Assembly: GCF_019399895.1 (NCBI RefSeq)
Contig: NC_091865.1
Location: forward strand, 10,173,001-10,237,000
DNA from: Cardiocondyla obscurior
Taxonomy: Eukaryota > Arthropoda > Insecta > Hymenoptera > Formicidae
DNA: 64,000 nucleotides
Direction: 5' to 3'
Of the stretch, positions 23,551 through 36,800 are shown one piece after another. The notes under the pieces were generated by a model, which was given only the letters and a program-made list of their open reading frames with translations, made no database searches and was not told where the DNA came from. Position 1 is the first letter of the stretch. Every line of letters begins with the position of its first letter. The position numbers and the translations under genes were made by a program.

Positions 23551-26500
23551 TCATTTAGAACAAATGCTGCTCTCCATATTCAGGATCATTGCATTATTTA
23601 TTTTACGACACAGCCACTCCAGGATGTCTGCGGCCTCACTCTCCACGTACCAATCTACCATAGACGACGATGACTCTTCGTTCTAGAAATAAAATTTAAT
23701 GCGATCAGTCTGTGGATTTTTAAAGAATTTATGTGGAATTAATTTCGAGTATAGATCAGAACAATTACCTCTGTTAAATGCAAAATAAGCTTGTTCTTAG
23801 CAATAGTTGGTGGTGATAACAATTGATTAGTTTCTAAAGTCCACTTTACGTTCCACGAATCCCACGTACTTCCTTTTTCGATGTAGTATATACGTCTAAA
23901 AAAGATCCAAAGACTTGTTTTTAAAAATAATCATAAAAGAACGAAATTAACATGTAATGAAATATTATTTATAAGATCTATTGATATTGTAAGAGGACGA
24001 TATTAAGGCCGGATATTAATGTTTGAGACATTTTGTGTAATTATTGTCGAACTTACTGCAAAGATACGAGTGTAATGTACTTTCCATCGCTATGAAGCAC
24101 AGCATGTCCCCAATAGGAATCATTTTGAATGCAATGACCTTTACTTATAGCGTTCAACAAATGCGCTCCTCTCGCTTTGTGTGTCGAAAATAACTCCACA
24201 CCCTAAATAATGATATTAACTGTTAATAACACAAAAATAATTAAATAATCGCGAGTTTCTCGTATTAATAATACTCACAAAATGTGGATTAATATACCGC
24301 GGCAATCGCATTCTAGACACGAGACCTTCTTCTTGTGCTCTGTAAAACAGATAATTCGTTTTTAAAACAAGCACTGTCAATATACAACGGAAAAAAATCG
24401 TGCTGACAAAGCTGATACCTTTTCATTATATCCGCTATTACTTTCGAATAAGTTTTCAAACAAGAGCTTTCCGCTTTGAACAGTACAGATGTTTTCTTTC
24501 CCAATGATTTGAGGAAATATTTTAATTCTTCTCGATGAATGCCTGTCATTTGCAAGAGATTTAATAAAAACGAAGCCGGAAATAAAACGGCAATGAACGA
24601 TTCAACGGATGTGCGCAGCACGATTATGTACGATCCCACTTACATCCACTCGTCTATTACGACCAGCAACGATTTACTCACTATTCGTTGACGTAGTTAT
24701 CAAGCCGGAGGTCTCCAAATCGATTTCTGTTGCGAACGAATGATCGACCGAAAACGTTGAAGACGGCACATCTGGATTCCGATAATTCGTATCTTTCATC
24801 TTAAATAAAATTTGATGTCCCAATTTTACTTTCAAAAATTTCTAAATCTTATTAGTTGCACAAAATATTTTTTAAGGTTTCACATTAAAATTGAAAGAAA
24901 TTATTAATTTTTAATCTCTGCGCAACTTTATAAGATACGTTTACCTTATAGTGAAGTATGTAAGCTTCGTGGCCGTTTAAAAACGAGGCCTGCGTACCGT
25001 CAGAAGTAGTATATCCCAACTCGCATGCAACCTCATATGCCAATTTTTCTGCAGACTCGTCTCCCACCATTAATAACTGCAAACCCGTCGTAAATTAGCA
25101 GCATAGTGTTCGATAGAAACGAAAAATGTATCGTTCACGATATTTATCGTTTTTGCTTGCTTACCGAATCCGGCTCACAAAAATTGCTCCCTGGCGATTT
25201 AAAATTGTAACCATATTGATTTCCCAGGACGGTAATTAAGCGCACCAATACGTGAAACTGTTCCATAATCTGCGGTACATAAACGTGCGAAAGATGCAAG
25301 AGAAATCGCTCGCTGTCCACGGTAATAAAACTCTTTTGATAAGTGGGTAATCTAAAAAAGAAATTAATTAAATCATACAATTTATTATCGCATGTCTTTT
25401 AGTTTCGTGAAATAATGATCACTCACCTAAATTCAACGTCTCTTTCGAATATACCCTTCTCTGCATATTCGAATATAAATCGAAGAATGTTATGATAACC
25501 GAGCATATTGCTGAAATTACGCGCGTTAAATCCATCCGTGTTGGCCAATAATTTCAAGCGTAATACCACCGGAGAGATGTATATCTGTTCTATCAAATCC
25601 TTTCTCTTACCATTTGGATCCTACAATTTATAAACGCGAATCAATAAAAATTCATGATGCGGTTAAATTATGTGCAAGATTAAATATTACATTAGTTTTG
25701 TGAACTGAAGGAACACGCATGTTGGACACATCTCTCCTAAGTTTTGCAGCAATTGAGTGTTTAGTTTCCGGGGTCTTAGGTATCAAATTGATCAAAGAAC
25801 AAAGAAAGGCCTCTTCTAGATTTAAATTAAACTTTCTGACAATAACACATATTCCCCTGGAAAAGGATTTGAAAATTATTATGAAAAATATTAACAAGCG
25901 ATAATATCAGTAATACTCATAGCACATACTTGTAAATAGTGCTTCTTAACTTGCGTTGTTTCAGGTACGAAAACTCCAAGCAATGCTTTAATCTACGACT
26001 TCCAGCATAACTCACAAAAGTATTTTGCAAGTTAGGATACAGAATCACCGGAAAGGCAGCATCGTTCAATTGATTATCAATCTGTGCAACAAAAAAACAT
26101 ATTTATACGCATGCATATGTATTTATACATATATATACATACCTGTATTCTGTGAATATATCCTTGCAAATAGTTAAGAGTTGCAGATTCCCTGCAATGC
26201 AACCAGATACTTGGCGAATACATTCTCCGCAATTTACCAAAGAACGGTTTAGTCATTTGCATTTTTGTCAAATCAACCTGAAAAAGATTTGTAAGTCTAA
26301 ATATTTATAAAACTAAGTGAAATATATAATCTCAAAATTTACGAGTTTTACTCAAGAAAATGATAGCTTTGCAATATAATTTTGACATTAGACGTACGTC
26401 AATAAAATTCTCCAGTTGTGCCGTCTTCGCGGAATTCATATATTTATTTTCTAACCAGGTACTTAGCTCTAGCGATAGATTTCTCCATCGTTTGCTAAAA

Positions 26501-27633
26501 TAAAGCTCCCAATGTGCGGCAGAATCGACTATACTGGCATATAGTAACTCCCGTCTAACGTTATGAAAATTAGATTCTTCAACCTACAAAAAAAAAGATT
26601 AATCTTCGATTACATCTGAAATAATAACGTATAATATACAAAGTTGCTCTTCACTTACAACGCTGATTCCAATAGCTGCAATCGCCAAAAATATTTCTCT
26701 CTTGCATGCCTCAGGATCGATAATGCTCCTTGCTTTTAAGTAGACGCTTTCATGCTGTGTGAATAGTAATACGCGCTGTTCGCCTTCCATATAGCTCACC
26801 CAAAAAACTTCTGCTTCACCTTGATGCACATGTTCTAACGTTTGCGATTTGGTTTCAGTCTCCGCGATGTTAACATGATTGACATTTCCACTCGTGTCCT
26901 CCGACCACGATTTCATGTTAGCCAGTGATTTGAGAGTGATTGAAGAATTAGAAGCGCTGTGGCGTCGTTCAATGGTTACGAAGGACACTTTTTCATGCCC
27001 GCAACCATCCTAATACAGATAAGTATAAATGATAATAATGCAATGAAAAATATATTAAGAAATTAAATAATTAATATTAGAGATATTTTTCTATACCCTC
27101 TCAAATTGTGCTGTATAGCCGATCACGTTATTATTACTGTAAACATTCCAAATCAATTCTCTAGTTCGGGTAGGATCGTCCCAAGTGTATAGTAAACTTT
27201 GAAACGGTTTAAGCAGCACAACTTGGCCTAAATTAACTTGATTTAGCTTCAGAAATAGTTTGTCGCAGAGATTATCCACTCTTACAGGTATGTCGCCAGT
27301 GACATTTCTCCGGAACATTATGCGATATGGAGTGTTGACACCACCTTCGATTTCCACGCATACCGCCGACTGTAAATTATAAAATTTTCTTATCCATAAA
27401 AATTAATAACAAGAATAAAAACTCATTTATTGTTCTCGCTCTTATTTCAAAATATCGTTACCGCTTAAAACCGACGTGGATTGATTATCTAGCTTGACTC
27501 ACTTCGTGCCAATCGAGAGTAACGTCACGTCAGTGTCAATCAGCTATCGGTGCTTGTGCAAGTGATTTTTTTAAAAAATACTACAACACGTCAGGATAAT
27601 CCAAAATACTGCCAACGGAAGGAAGGAAGGAAA

Positions 27634-27669
<36 letters not shown>

Positions 27670-30600
27670 GAAGGAAGGAAGGAAGGAAGGAAGGAAGAAA
27701 GAAAGGAAGAAAAGAAAGAAGGAAGGAAGGAAGGAAGGAAGGAAGGAAGGATGAACGGACGGAAAATAATCTAACCTAATCAAACCGGAAGATATAAATG
27801 TAAGTAAGCCGGCAATACACCGTAAATCACTCAATTCTAATTATCATAAATTATTACAATTAATTAATGTCCGCGAATGTAATAACGTGCACAAATTGGG
27901 ATTTTCTAAAAAGAAAAACAACGCGCGCGTAAAATCTCGTTTACAATAAGATGCAAAAATATGCTTTTCTCTTACCCCGTTATCCATTCTCAGCACAGTT
28001 TTACCCATATGCGTAATATCAAAGTGTTGCGAGACCAATTGGCTATTCCTCCATTTTATCTTCATTTTCATAGACTCAGTAGCTGGCCAAAACGATATCT
28101 CTTGCCCGGGCAAGAGGTCATTCCAAAGATCTGCTTCTTCATTTTCTTCCATAAATCGCAAGGCTCTCTTAGTTTTGTTGCAAATAAAGAAGTACGGTAG
28201 GAACGTTATAATTTTCGTAAAAATCGGTGACAAACGGGAGCTCTCGATTTCCGTTAAAATCTGATATTTTCGTCCGCGTTCGATGTCACGACATATGATC
28301 AACGACATCGACGTGATCCCGTCCAATGCAAATGGCATTGACCATTCGGATTGATGAGCCCTCAATCGCACCATGCTCTTTTTATTATTTTTTTGGGAGA
28401 ACACCATTAACTCCTCTTCCGGCATTTCGTACGTTATGTGAGAATGACAATCCTAAAGAATATTAATAAATTATATATTTGTCATAATAAGATTTAAATC
28501 GTGTCGTCGCATGGCTTACCTGAATAAACAATGGCAAGCCAGATTTATTTATTATCCAATACTGCGACTGTATAATAACGTTCCAACTGAGAATCTTACA
28601 CAATTCTAAGCACAACAAGAAAGGCTTCGTTAATTCCGATTCACTATCTGTAGACATTAGCACAAACTTGCGTTCTAGATTCATATTTAGTTTTATCGCG
28701 CCCATCCAAGATGCGCCTAAATAGTTGTGTACCTATATTATCCAATTATATAATAAAAATTATTAGAACTATAATTAAACAAAAATCATACGCTCGAATA
28801 TGATTAATATTGATGATTTTACGTACTTTAAATGTAAACTGTACATTATTGCTGTAATTCAGGGAATGCATGTTTATTTTTTCCCCGGGTTCGAGTTTCA
28901 CCTCGTAATCGATGCCAGGTATACCGATATCGATGACGAAGGGTAACTGATTGTTAAAAGTAATAGGTGGTACAATATTTATCAAGTAATTCGGCACTTG
29001 ACAACCTGAGGGACGAGTTTTTAATGGTAGTTCCGTGCATATCGCTCTGACACAGAATACATTACGATTATTGTCGCCTTTCGCTTCACAGCATATGTCT
29101 TTGAATGCATTTGCTGTACCTCTTAAATCTTTCCAATAAATCCCTTCGGCACTGACTTGATATTTTCTATAGATAATACGTTGTTTAATACAATATATAT
29201 TTTATCTTATTTTATAATTTTTCATAAATAATATTTTAGATTTTACTTACTCTAGATAGGCAGGTAGAACGTATATCGGGCAATGATAAGCGATGTATAG
29301 AGGAATGTTATATGTTGCGTCAGGTTCTATGATCGCCATTCTCACATTATCATCGAAAGGATTTGTAGTTTCGCCTGTTAATGTCAGACCTAATTTGTCT
29401 ATCACCGCTTTTTTGTAATACAGTCCCAATGCATATGAGGTTTCGTTTCGAAACTGTAAGATAATTTTACGATTAGCGAAAAAAACGACGGCTAACGAAT
29501 AGATAAGCAAACACCATATTACCTGTAATGGAGATCGTACGCAAATCGTACGATGCAAATAATTATTTATCGACGCCTCTATTACCAGATAGTAACGAAC
29601 ATCGTGTCTCACAGGACGAAGTGATACGAGATTACGCGTTTCTTTTTTCGGACAATATACCAACACATCTTCGAAACCTACAAGGACAGAAGAAAAAAAA
29701 AAATTAACTTGTATTTATGACGTTCGTATAATATATTTGCGCAAGTTACCTTCGAAAACGATACGAAGGAGTTCGTCAGTTATCGATTTGTAGATATTGA
29801 CTGGCGAATCGACGGGAAAGACTTTACATTCTGACACAATTACAGCAGTTTCTTTACCGGTCCACTGGGGACACGCGAGATCTGTTTGTTCGTTTTCAGG
29901 ACTGCTAGGCGCGCTTACCGGCGAACTACCGTCATGGAAATTATATACGGCTATAACGCGCGTGTCATTCTTTCCGTCAATTTCCTCTTGGACAAGCAAC
30001 TCCACTCGACTTGCATATCCTATGTCGTTCAGTATAGTCAATTCCCGCGTGTTAGTAGGTACAAAGGGGATTCCACCTCTTGCCTGCGTGAACGCGTTTG
30101 AAATCGTGTTCCAAGTTGTAATCATGTCTTGTGTTATAGTAATGTTAACTTTTTCCTCCGAATACACGATGATGTACGATGCAGAGAAACTCGGAGAGAT
30201 TTTTACCGGTGCACGCGTAACGGGCATATTACCTGTAAGAGAAATATATTAAATTATTAACGCCTAGTTGATATTTAATATGTTTGCGTAAGATTTCGAA
30301 TTTACATACAACTTTCGGGAGCGCGATTCAGTACCAATTCAAATTCTTCGTCTTCTTCGTTTGCACTCGAGTCGTCGGAATCGCTTTCTTCGTCGTCGCT
30401 GTTGTTATCAAATAGGTAACTCGAAATTCTTGTTAACTTCGTATCATTCTCGTCTTCGTCCGTATCAGATTCATCTTCGTAAATTGCACAGGTTTCATGC
30501 TCTATTTATTAAAAAGATACATTTGTTAAAAAAAATCTGATGTACAAATAATATTTTGAAATGATTGAAAGACGAACAGCTTTACCTTTTCTTGTAATTG

Positions 30601-33600
30601 AAATTACATCAGCATCAGGTCCTATAAATGTCATATCTGCCATATCTTCGTCGTTATATAGCGTGTCTTTCTTTCTTGTTTTTATCGGATCTTGCTTTAT
30701 ATGATTACAAGGGTTCGTCCAATTAGAATTAATCATATTTGCTTCACCTCGATATATCTAAAGAAATTATTTTACAGTACAAGACTATTCAAAATAAATA
30801 ATTAAATGCATATAGTGCAACGTGATAATATTAGTAACCTTAATGATAAATTCCCATGGTTTATAGTTCGCGTCGTCTTTCGTGCAAAATTCTATAAATG
30901 GCTCCCAATTCTGGCGAGATCTATTGTAGCAAAATGCGTGAAGTTTTACATTCGATTCGAGATGATAGTTGTTACGCCAATCATTAACAGAAGTAGCAAT
31001 GACAGTCTCCATTTTCATTACTGGAAATCTTCCTAGGGCATACTCCATTTCCAAAAAGAAACATATTAATACAGGCCTCAAATTGAATGTTACATGATCA
31101 TTACGACGACGATATAATCCCGTATCACCTAAATAATGCGCACAATAAAAAGAAAATACAAATTTGTTAAAATATACATATAAGTTAATAGAATTCAAAT
31201 AGAATATATTATATGTAAGATGTGATTTACCTTCATCAGTTTTCTTATACGGTATACTAGAAACTTTTCTTGGTGTCCAAAGATTATTATGCAAGTTTGC
31301 ATTTTGATTGCTACCGTCGTCTGTTTTCGAATTAATACTGTTTAGGAAAGTCGACGCTTCATTCAATATCTGAAATACAGGTTAAAGGAAAATTATTAGT
31401 GTCGAAATTTCGTAATTAAATTATATGTGTCGTTCTATATATATTTTTTTCGTACTTACATCGATAAACGTATGGATTACTTCTGCCGATAAATGTATGT
31501 TAATGCTATTTATAGCAACGGTAATCTCCTCATTACCGCAATTTAACTTCTTTTTACAAATTTCTACATCACAAGGCCGTAACAGCCAACACGGAGACTT
31601 GTAATTCCCTTGTCCTTTAGTTTTTGCATTAATGTTTGTTAGAGTGCAGACTATCGAGGAGGCTCGGCTGTGTTTACTACTTTCGATAAATACTTCTGCC
31701 TGCATTCGTATCATGTGCGTACTACTCTTCTCCAAATCACCGAATAGAAAGATATCTGGCTTTTGTATTCGAATTGATATAGAAGTACCTAAACATATTA
31801 TAATTATTAATTTTTTCTTTATAAATTATGTGAAATTTTACATCTAACATTGCACTAGATAGAAAAAACAATTTTTATATACAACTATACATGAACATAA
31901 ACTACCTGGTTGCTCCTTAAAACATTGGGAGCGATTTAATTTGTCAATTTCTGCATTTAAAATATTCCGGTTCTTGATTGAAATAAAATAAATTAGAAAA
32001 ATTAACTCGATAATTATTAATATTCAGAAGATATTTTTGAACAAAGTAGAGATTAAAAATTATCTGAATAAATTTATACTTACTCCCTGATTATTATTAT
32101 CGTATCCATGATTGATAATTCCTTTCTCTATTTGTTCACCGGGTAAGGAATCTAGAAAATAACGTCCTAAGTGCATTAAGAAAGGCACAGACAAATTAAT
32201 TCGTATGTCCTGAATAAGAATATCGAAACACTTTTCCTCCGCTTGAGTACGACTGTATGTAACATCGACTATAGGAGACATTGACACAGAAATGCAGGAC
32301 TCCAAGTTCTTTTCCAAAGATATCGCCGGCGATTGTATTATCCTAAAATAGAAAATGAGATTGCAGTTCACAGTAGCATTAATATTCTATCAATTATTTT
32401 TGCACAGCTGAACATGATTAAAGAATATATAATACCTTTTTTCAACGACCGAGTCCTTACGAGTGTCATGCAATAAACAGCTTTGTAAAGATAATTTCAT
32501 TTTCAAACTCTTGTCACTATAAAAATCCCAAGTGTTTATAGTTTCTCCGAAACTTAGTTTACACAAACCATGATTCAAATCGCGTACAGGAGAACTCAAC
32601 ACCTATAAGATAATGCAATAAATATAATGCAGAAATAAAAATTTATATCATTATTCGAGGGGTCATTAGTCTTAATAAATGTGTACCTCTTCTGTATCCA
32701 TAAACAAATTTAGTTGCAAACCTTCCAATACAAGTTTTATGTTAACTTCACACAGTGCTGTTTCATGGTGCGTTAAAAAGTTTTCTAATTTCTTGACCAT
32801 AACATCGTCATTATTGGCATTTTTTTTAGAAACTTGTGATAAAATTTTATCTTCATTTTCATTGACTTTCATAAGCAATGGTATCTTCGAAATATTATCT
32901 TGCCATACTGATATAAGAGATTTCAGATCTCTTTGACTTAAATTTATGTTTACGATATCAATAACTCCTTGCATGTTAAATAAACCATAAGCTTGAAATT
33001 CTATAATACTACGATACTCCGTTTTTCTTTTGATATCGAACTGAATTTGAATAGGTTCGATAATGGGTTCCTAAAATGATATTTATGTCGTATTATTTTA
33101 GTTTTGAGTCATGTTACGAAAATTAATTTAATTAAAATATAAAATTTTACCTGAACTTCTAAATCACGAGTTAGAGTCATAATTGCTCTAGATACAGTCA
33201 TAGATTTCAATTTTGCCAAAATATTATCGATTATTAACTGATTGCTATCATTAGCGGTCGCTTTAACTGATTGTACTGGCGGTCCACCACTTTTAAAAAA
33301 GTTTTCAACCGATAATACACCTAAAAGTAAAATTAAAATATGATTTGCTCTACTTTTGAAATTTATTTGTTTGAAACAAAATTTTTACCTGTGTCAAAAA
33401 CCAGTAGACTCGGGGCATCCTTTTTTTGTGGCAGTAAAAAAGTAGGCCCTTGTATATCGATAAAAATATGCAATTTCGTAGCACTCTTCTTAAATAGTTC
33501 AATTCCCCCAACGAATTTATTTTTCAAGTAATATAAGAAACGCGTATAATATGTGGAAGTAAATGGTGTTATAAAATTCTGTAAAAAAAAAAAAAACCAG

Positions 33601-33853
33601 TTAAAATGAGCATTGATATTACAGTGATACAGATATTAAGCATAAATTCCGTACCCGTAAATCATAGAGAATTTTAGAAATAATCACGCAATTCATTCGT
33701 CCAATAGAAAGCTTAAAGGTGCCATCTGACATCACATCATCCTGATTTGTATCGATATCTGAACATTTATATAATTTTGGTGTGTGCCTTACGTACTTCA
33801 GGTCAAAAACTTTATCTTCATCAGTTGTTAAAATCTTTAAATAAAATTTAAAA

Positions 33854-33897
<44 letters not shown>

Positions 33898-36800
33898 GTA
33901 TATATATGTATGTATAGATTATATATTTAAAAAATATTATATGTTACTTTGGAGTAAAGCGTATCATCAATCAAATCTTCAGCAAGTATACTTCTGAGAT
34001 GTGCACGCAACACCATTCTCTCATTTGCATTATAAATGCAATCGTTTTCCAAGCCTAAAATTTTAATTTCCATTAAATCTATATCCTTATCACAAAATCG
34101 CACCACTAACGAGCTGAGTCTAGTTGAATAGTTTAATTTAATTGCACCTGAAAGAAACAGTAAAATTTAAAATTAATGAGTTTTTTTATATCTAAAAATA
34201 TTTTTTATAAAATATATTTACCCGGTGGAATCGGCGGATCTACATTTTTCTGTTCTCGTTTCATAATATTACTGCATGTTTTCTCTGCGTATTTGAATAA
34301 GAGTGTATCGTGACACACACTGAAATTAAATAAAATGTTTGTCTGAAATATTTATTAAGACGATTTTGACTTTCTTGTATAAGAATAATCTTACTTACGT
34401 TTGAAATTTATGGTAGTAGTCTTTCATTTTCAACAACGCGGATTTATGAAAATTTATATTAATATTCAGTAGGTTTACGACCAACGAGCGTTCAATATTT
34501 TTAAAGTGTGACTTGAAATCTGGGCAATTTGATTTAACCTAAAGAAAAAATTCATATATATATTTACGAGTTAAAATAAAATATAAATTTTTATAAATTA
34601 CCTTACGATACGACACAACAAGGACTTCGTAAGATTCGTCGGTTGATATAAGTTCCAAATATGATCCGGTAACGCCAGCATTTGTTTTATCAACCAGAAA
34701 AATTGATCCAATGCCAAACTGAATAGCAACACCATATTCCATTACAGCCATTTCGTAGTACAAAGTGTGTAATCTCAAATTTAAATAAGGCTGCTCTCGA
34801 CTATCTGTCATATCTTCCAGATTTATGGAAAACTAAAATTTAAAATATTAATAACAATAAATAAGTCTTACTTATGTATATTATATGTATTGAACATGTA
34901 CTTGCCTCTCCTACGGCAAAACGAAGTAATAAATTAATGTGATTACATGGAGATACATTGTCATCAAATCCAGACAAATTTATTGTTTTAGATAATAATT
35001 CTAAATCTTCTTCACTAATTTCTGAAGAGACAACACTCCTGTTTAAAAGAAATATAAATATTTTATCGTAATGCCTTAAACACTCATATATATTATATAA
35101 AAAAATTATAATACCTATCAAGTTTCGGTACGTTATTAGTTACAACTTCCTTAATGACAGATTTAAAATCACTATGTGCCATTGTGACAGATGGCAAACA
35201 TACAGTAGATTGTACTTTCATTAATTCTTTCGTTGAAATAAAAACGATACTCGATTTTCGTTCAGAAATCGAATTTTTTAATGTAGCTTTATACTTCTCA
35301 ATATTGTTCTCGTATAATATTAACAATTTATTTAGAAAATACACTAACAGTCGCAGTTTACTTTCTGATAGATTAAACTTCACGTTTGAGATGTGTACAT
35401 TGAGTTTTGTTCTGTAAAATAATGTATATTAAAAAATATATAAACAGGTGATTGTAACGTAAATAGGCATATTACCGTGGTAGTTGACGATATTCGGGTC
35501 TAATACTGTATGAGAGAGTCACATTTGCTTGTAGATTAGGTAACAAATGGTACTCCGAATCACTCCGCTTTTTTGCCGAGCGCCAATCGTCGCCTGAATG
35601 ACAAAATAAAATTTGTGCACCAGAAAATACCATATTAAGTCTATCGTAAAGTAATTCTTCTAATTCCATAAGGGTGGCATCTTCCAATTGCAAATTCGTT
35701 GCTTGAAGCTCGTTGGTCAGCATTATATTACCGAAATCCAGGACGAGTAGATGTCCTCCTCTAATAAAATATAAAATAAAATAAAATAAAAACAGACAAA
35801 TATATATATAAAATAATTTTATAACTTTTCCTTTAATCGTATAAACGTACTTTTGAATTGATCCGTGTTCAGGAAATATAATGTAAGGACTTTTGATGTC
35901 TATTTTAAAGTTGATTCTTAATGTTTGCGAAATGATATCGTCCACAAAATTTAAATATCTTTTCTTGGTGTAATCCCACAGTTTATATACTCCTCGAATC
36001 GTATCGTGAAGATAATTGGTGTTAAATTTAAAAAAATTTATAATTTCCACTAGAGCAAACTGAAAATCAATTTATGAGTTTGTAAAAATTATAAACAAAA
36101 TGTTATTTAAAACGATATATAAAAACTTTATTACGTGATGATAAGTCACTTCGATAGCTTCCAGCTTTGTGGATACTTCAAAAATAGGATCCATATTCAA
36201 TCCATTTTTTTCAAAATCTATCGCCAAAAAATATGTGGATACATTTCCTGTTCATATATAATAGTTATAATTAATATCTTTCGAATAGTTTATAAATTAT
36301 CTACATATATATATACTATAAATAAACATTACCTGTTAATACATTATCCACTGTAATTAGAGGAACCAAATCGCCATCAGTCGATATAGCTTCGATCACA
36401 AAACTTTCAGCACGAACAGAAATCTTGAAAGCTAATAACATAGGCCGTGCCTCAATACTTGTTAGAAATTGTGTGATAGTTACGATCAGCATTTCCTTGC
36501 CTTTACTTAAGAGGCTCAAACAACAATTTGCTAAAGTAAAATTTAATTTGTAATCTGTAAATCAGAAAAAAATTTTTTAGATAAAAAAGTTTTCTCGTTT
36601 TTTTTTTTTTTTATGTGCTCACCGATCTGTTTCAGCGTTTTTCCTGATTTTATTTTTGAAACAGATGAATTTTCTGCTACATAAAGTGATGAAGATTCAT
36701 TACCACCCTTATTACACTGATTTGTTGTTTGTGATTGATCATTTTCCGATAATACGGTTTCTGTATTAACATCTTTAGATGAATTGGTTGTAGTCATTTG

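Noticed and set aside
27550..27834. Lys/Glu/Gly-rich frame and its antisense Phe/Leu/Ser-rich frame
   Set aside because: Direct read-through of the GGAA/GAAA microsatellite.
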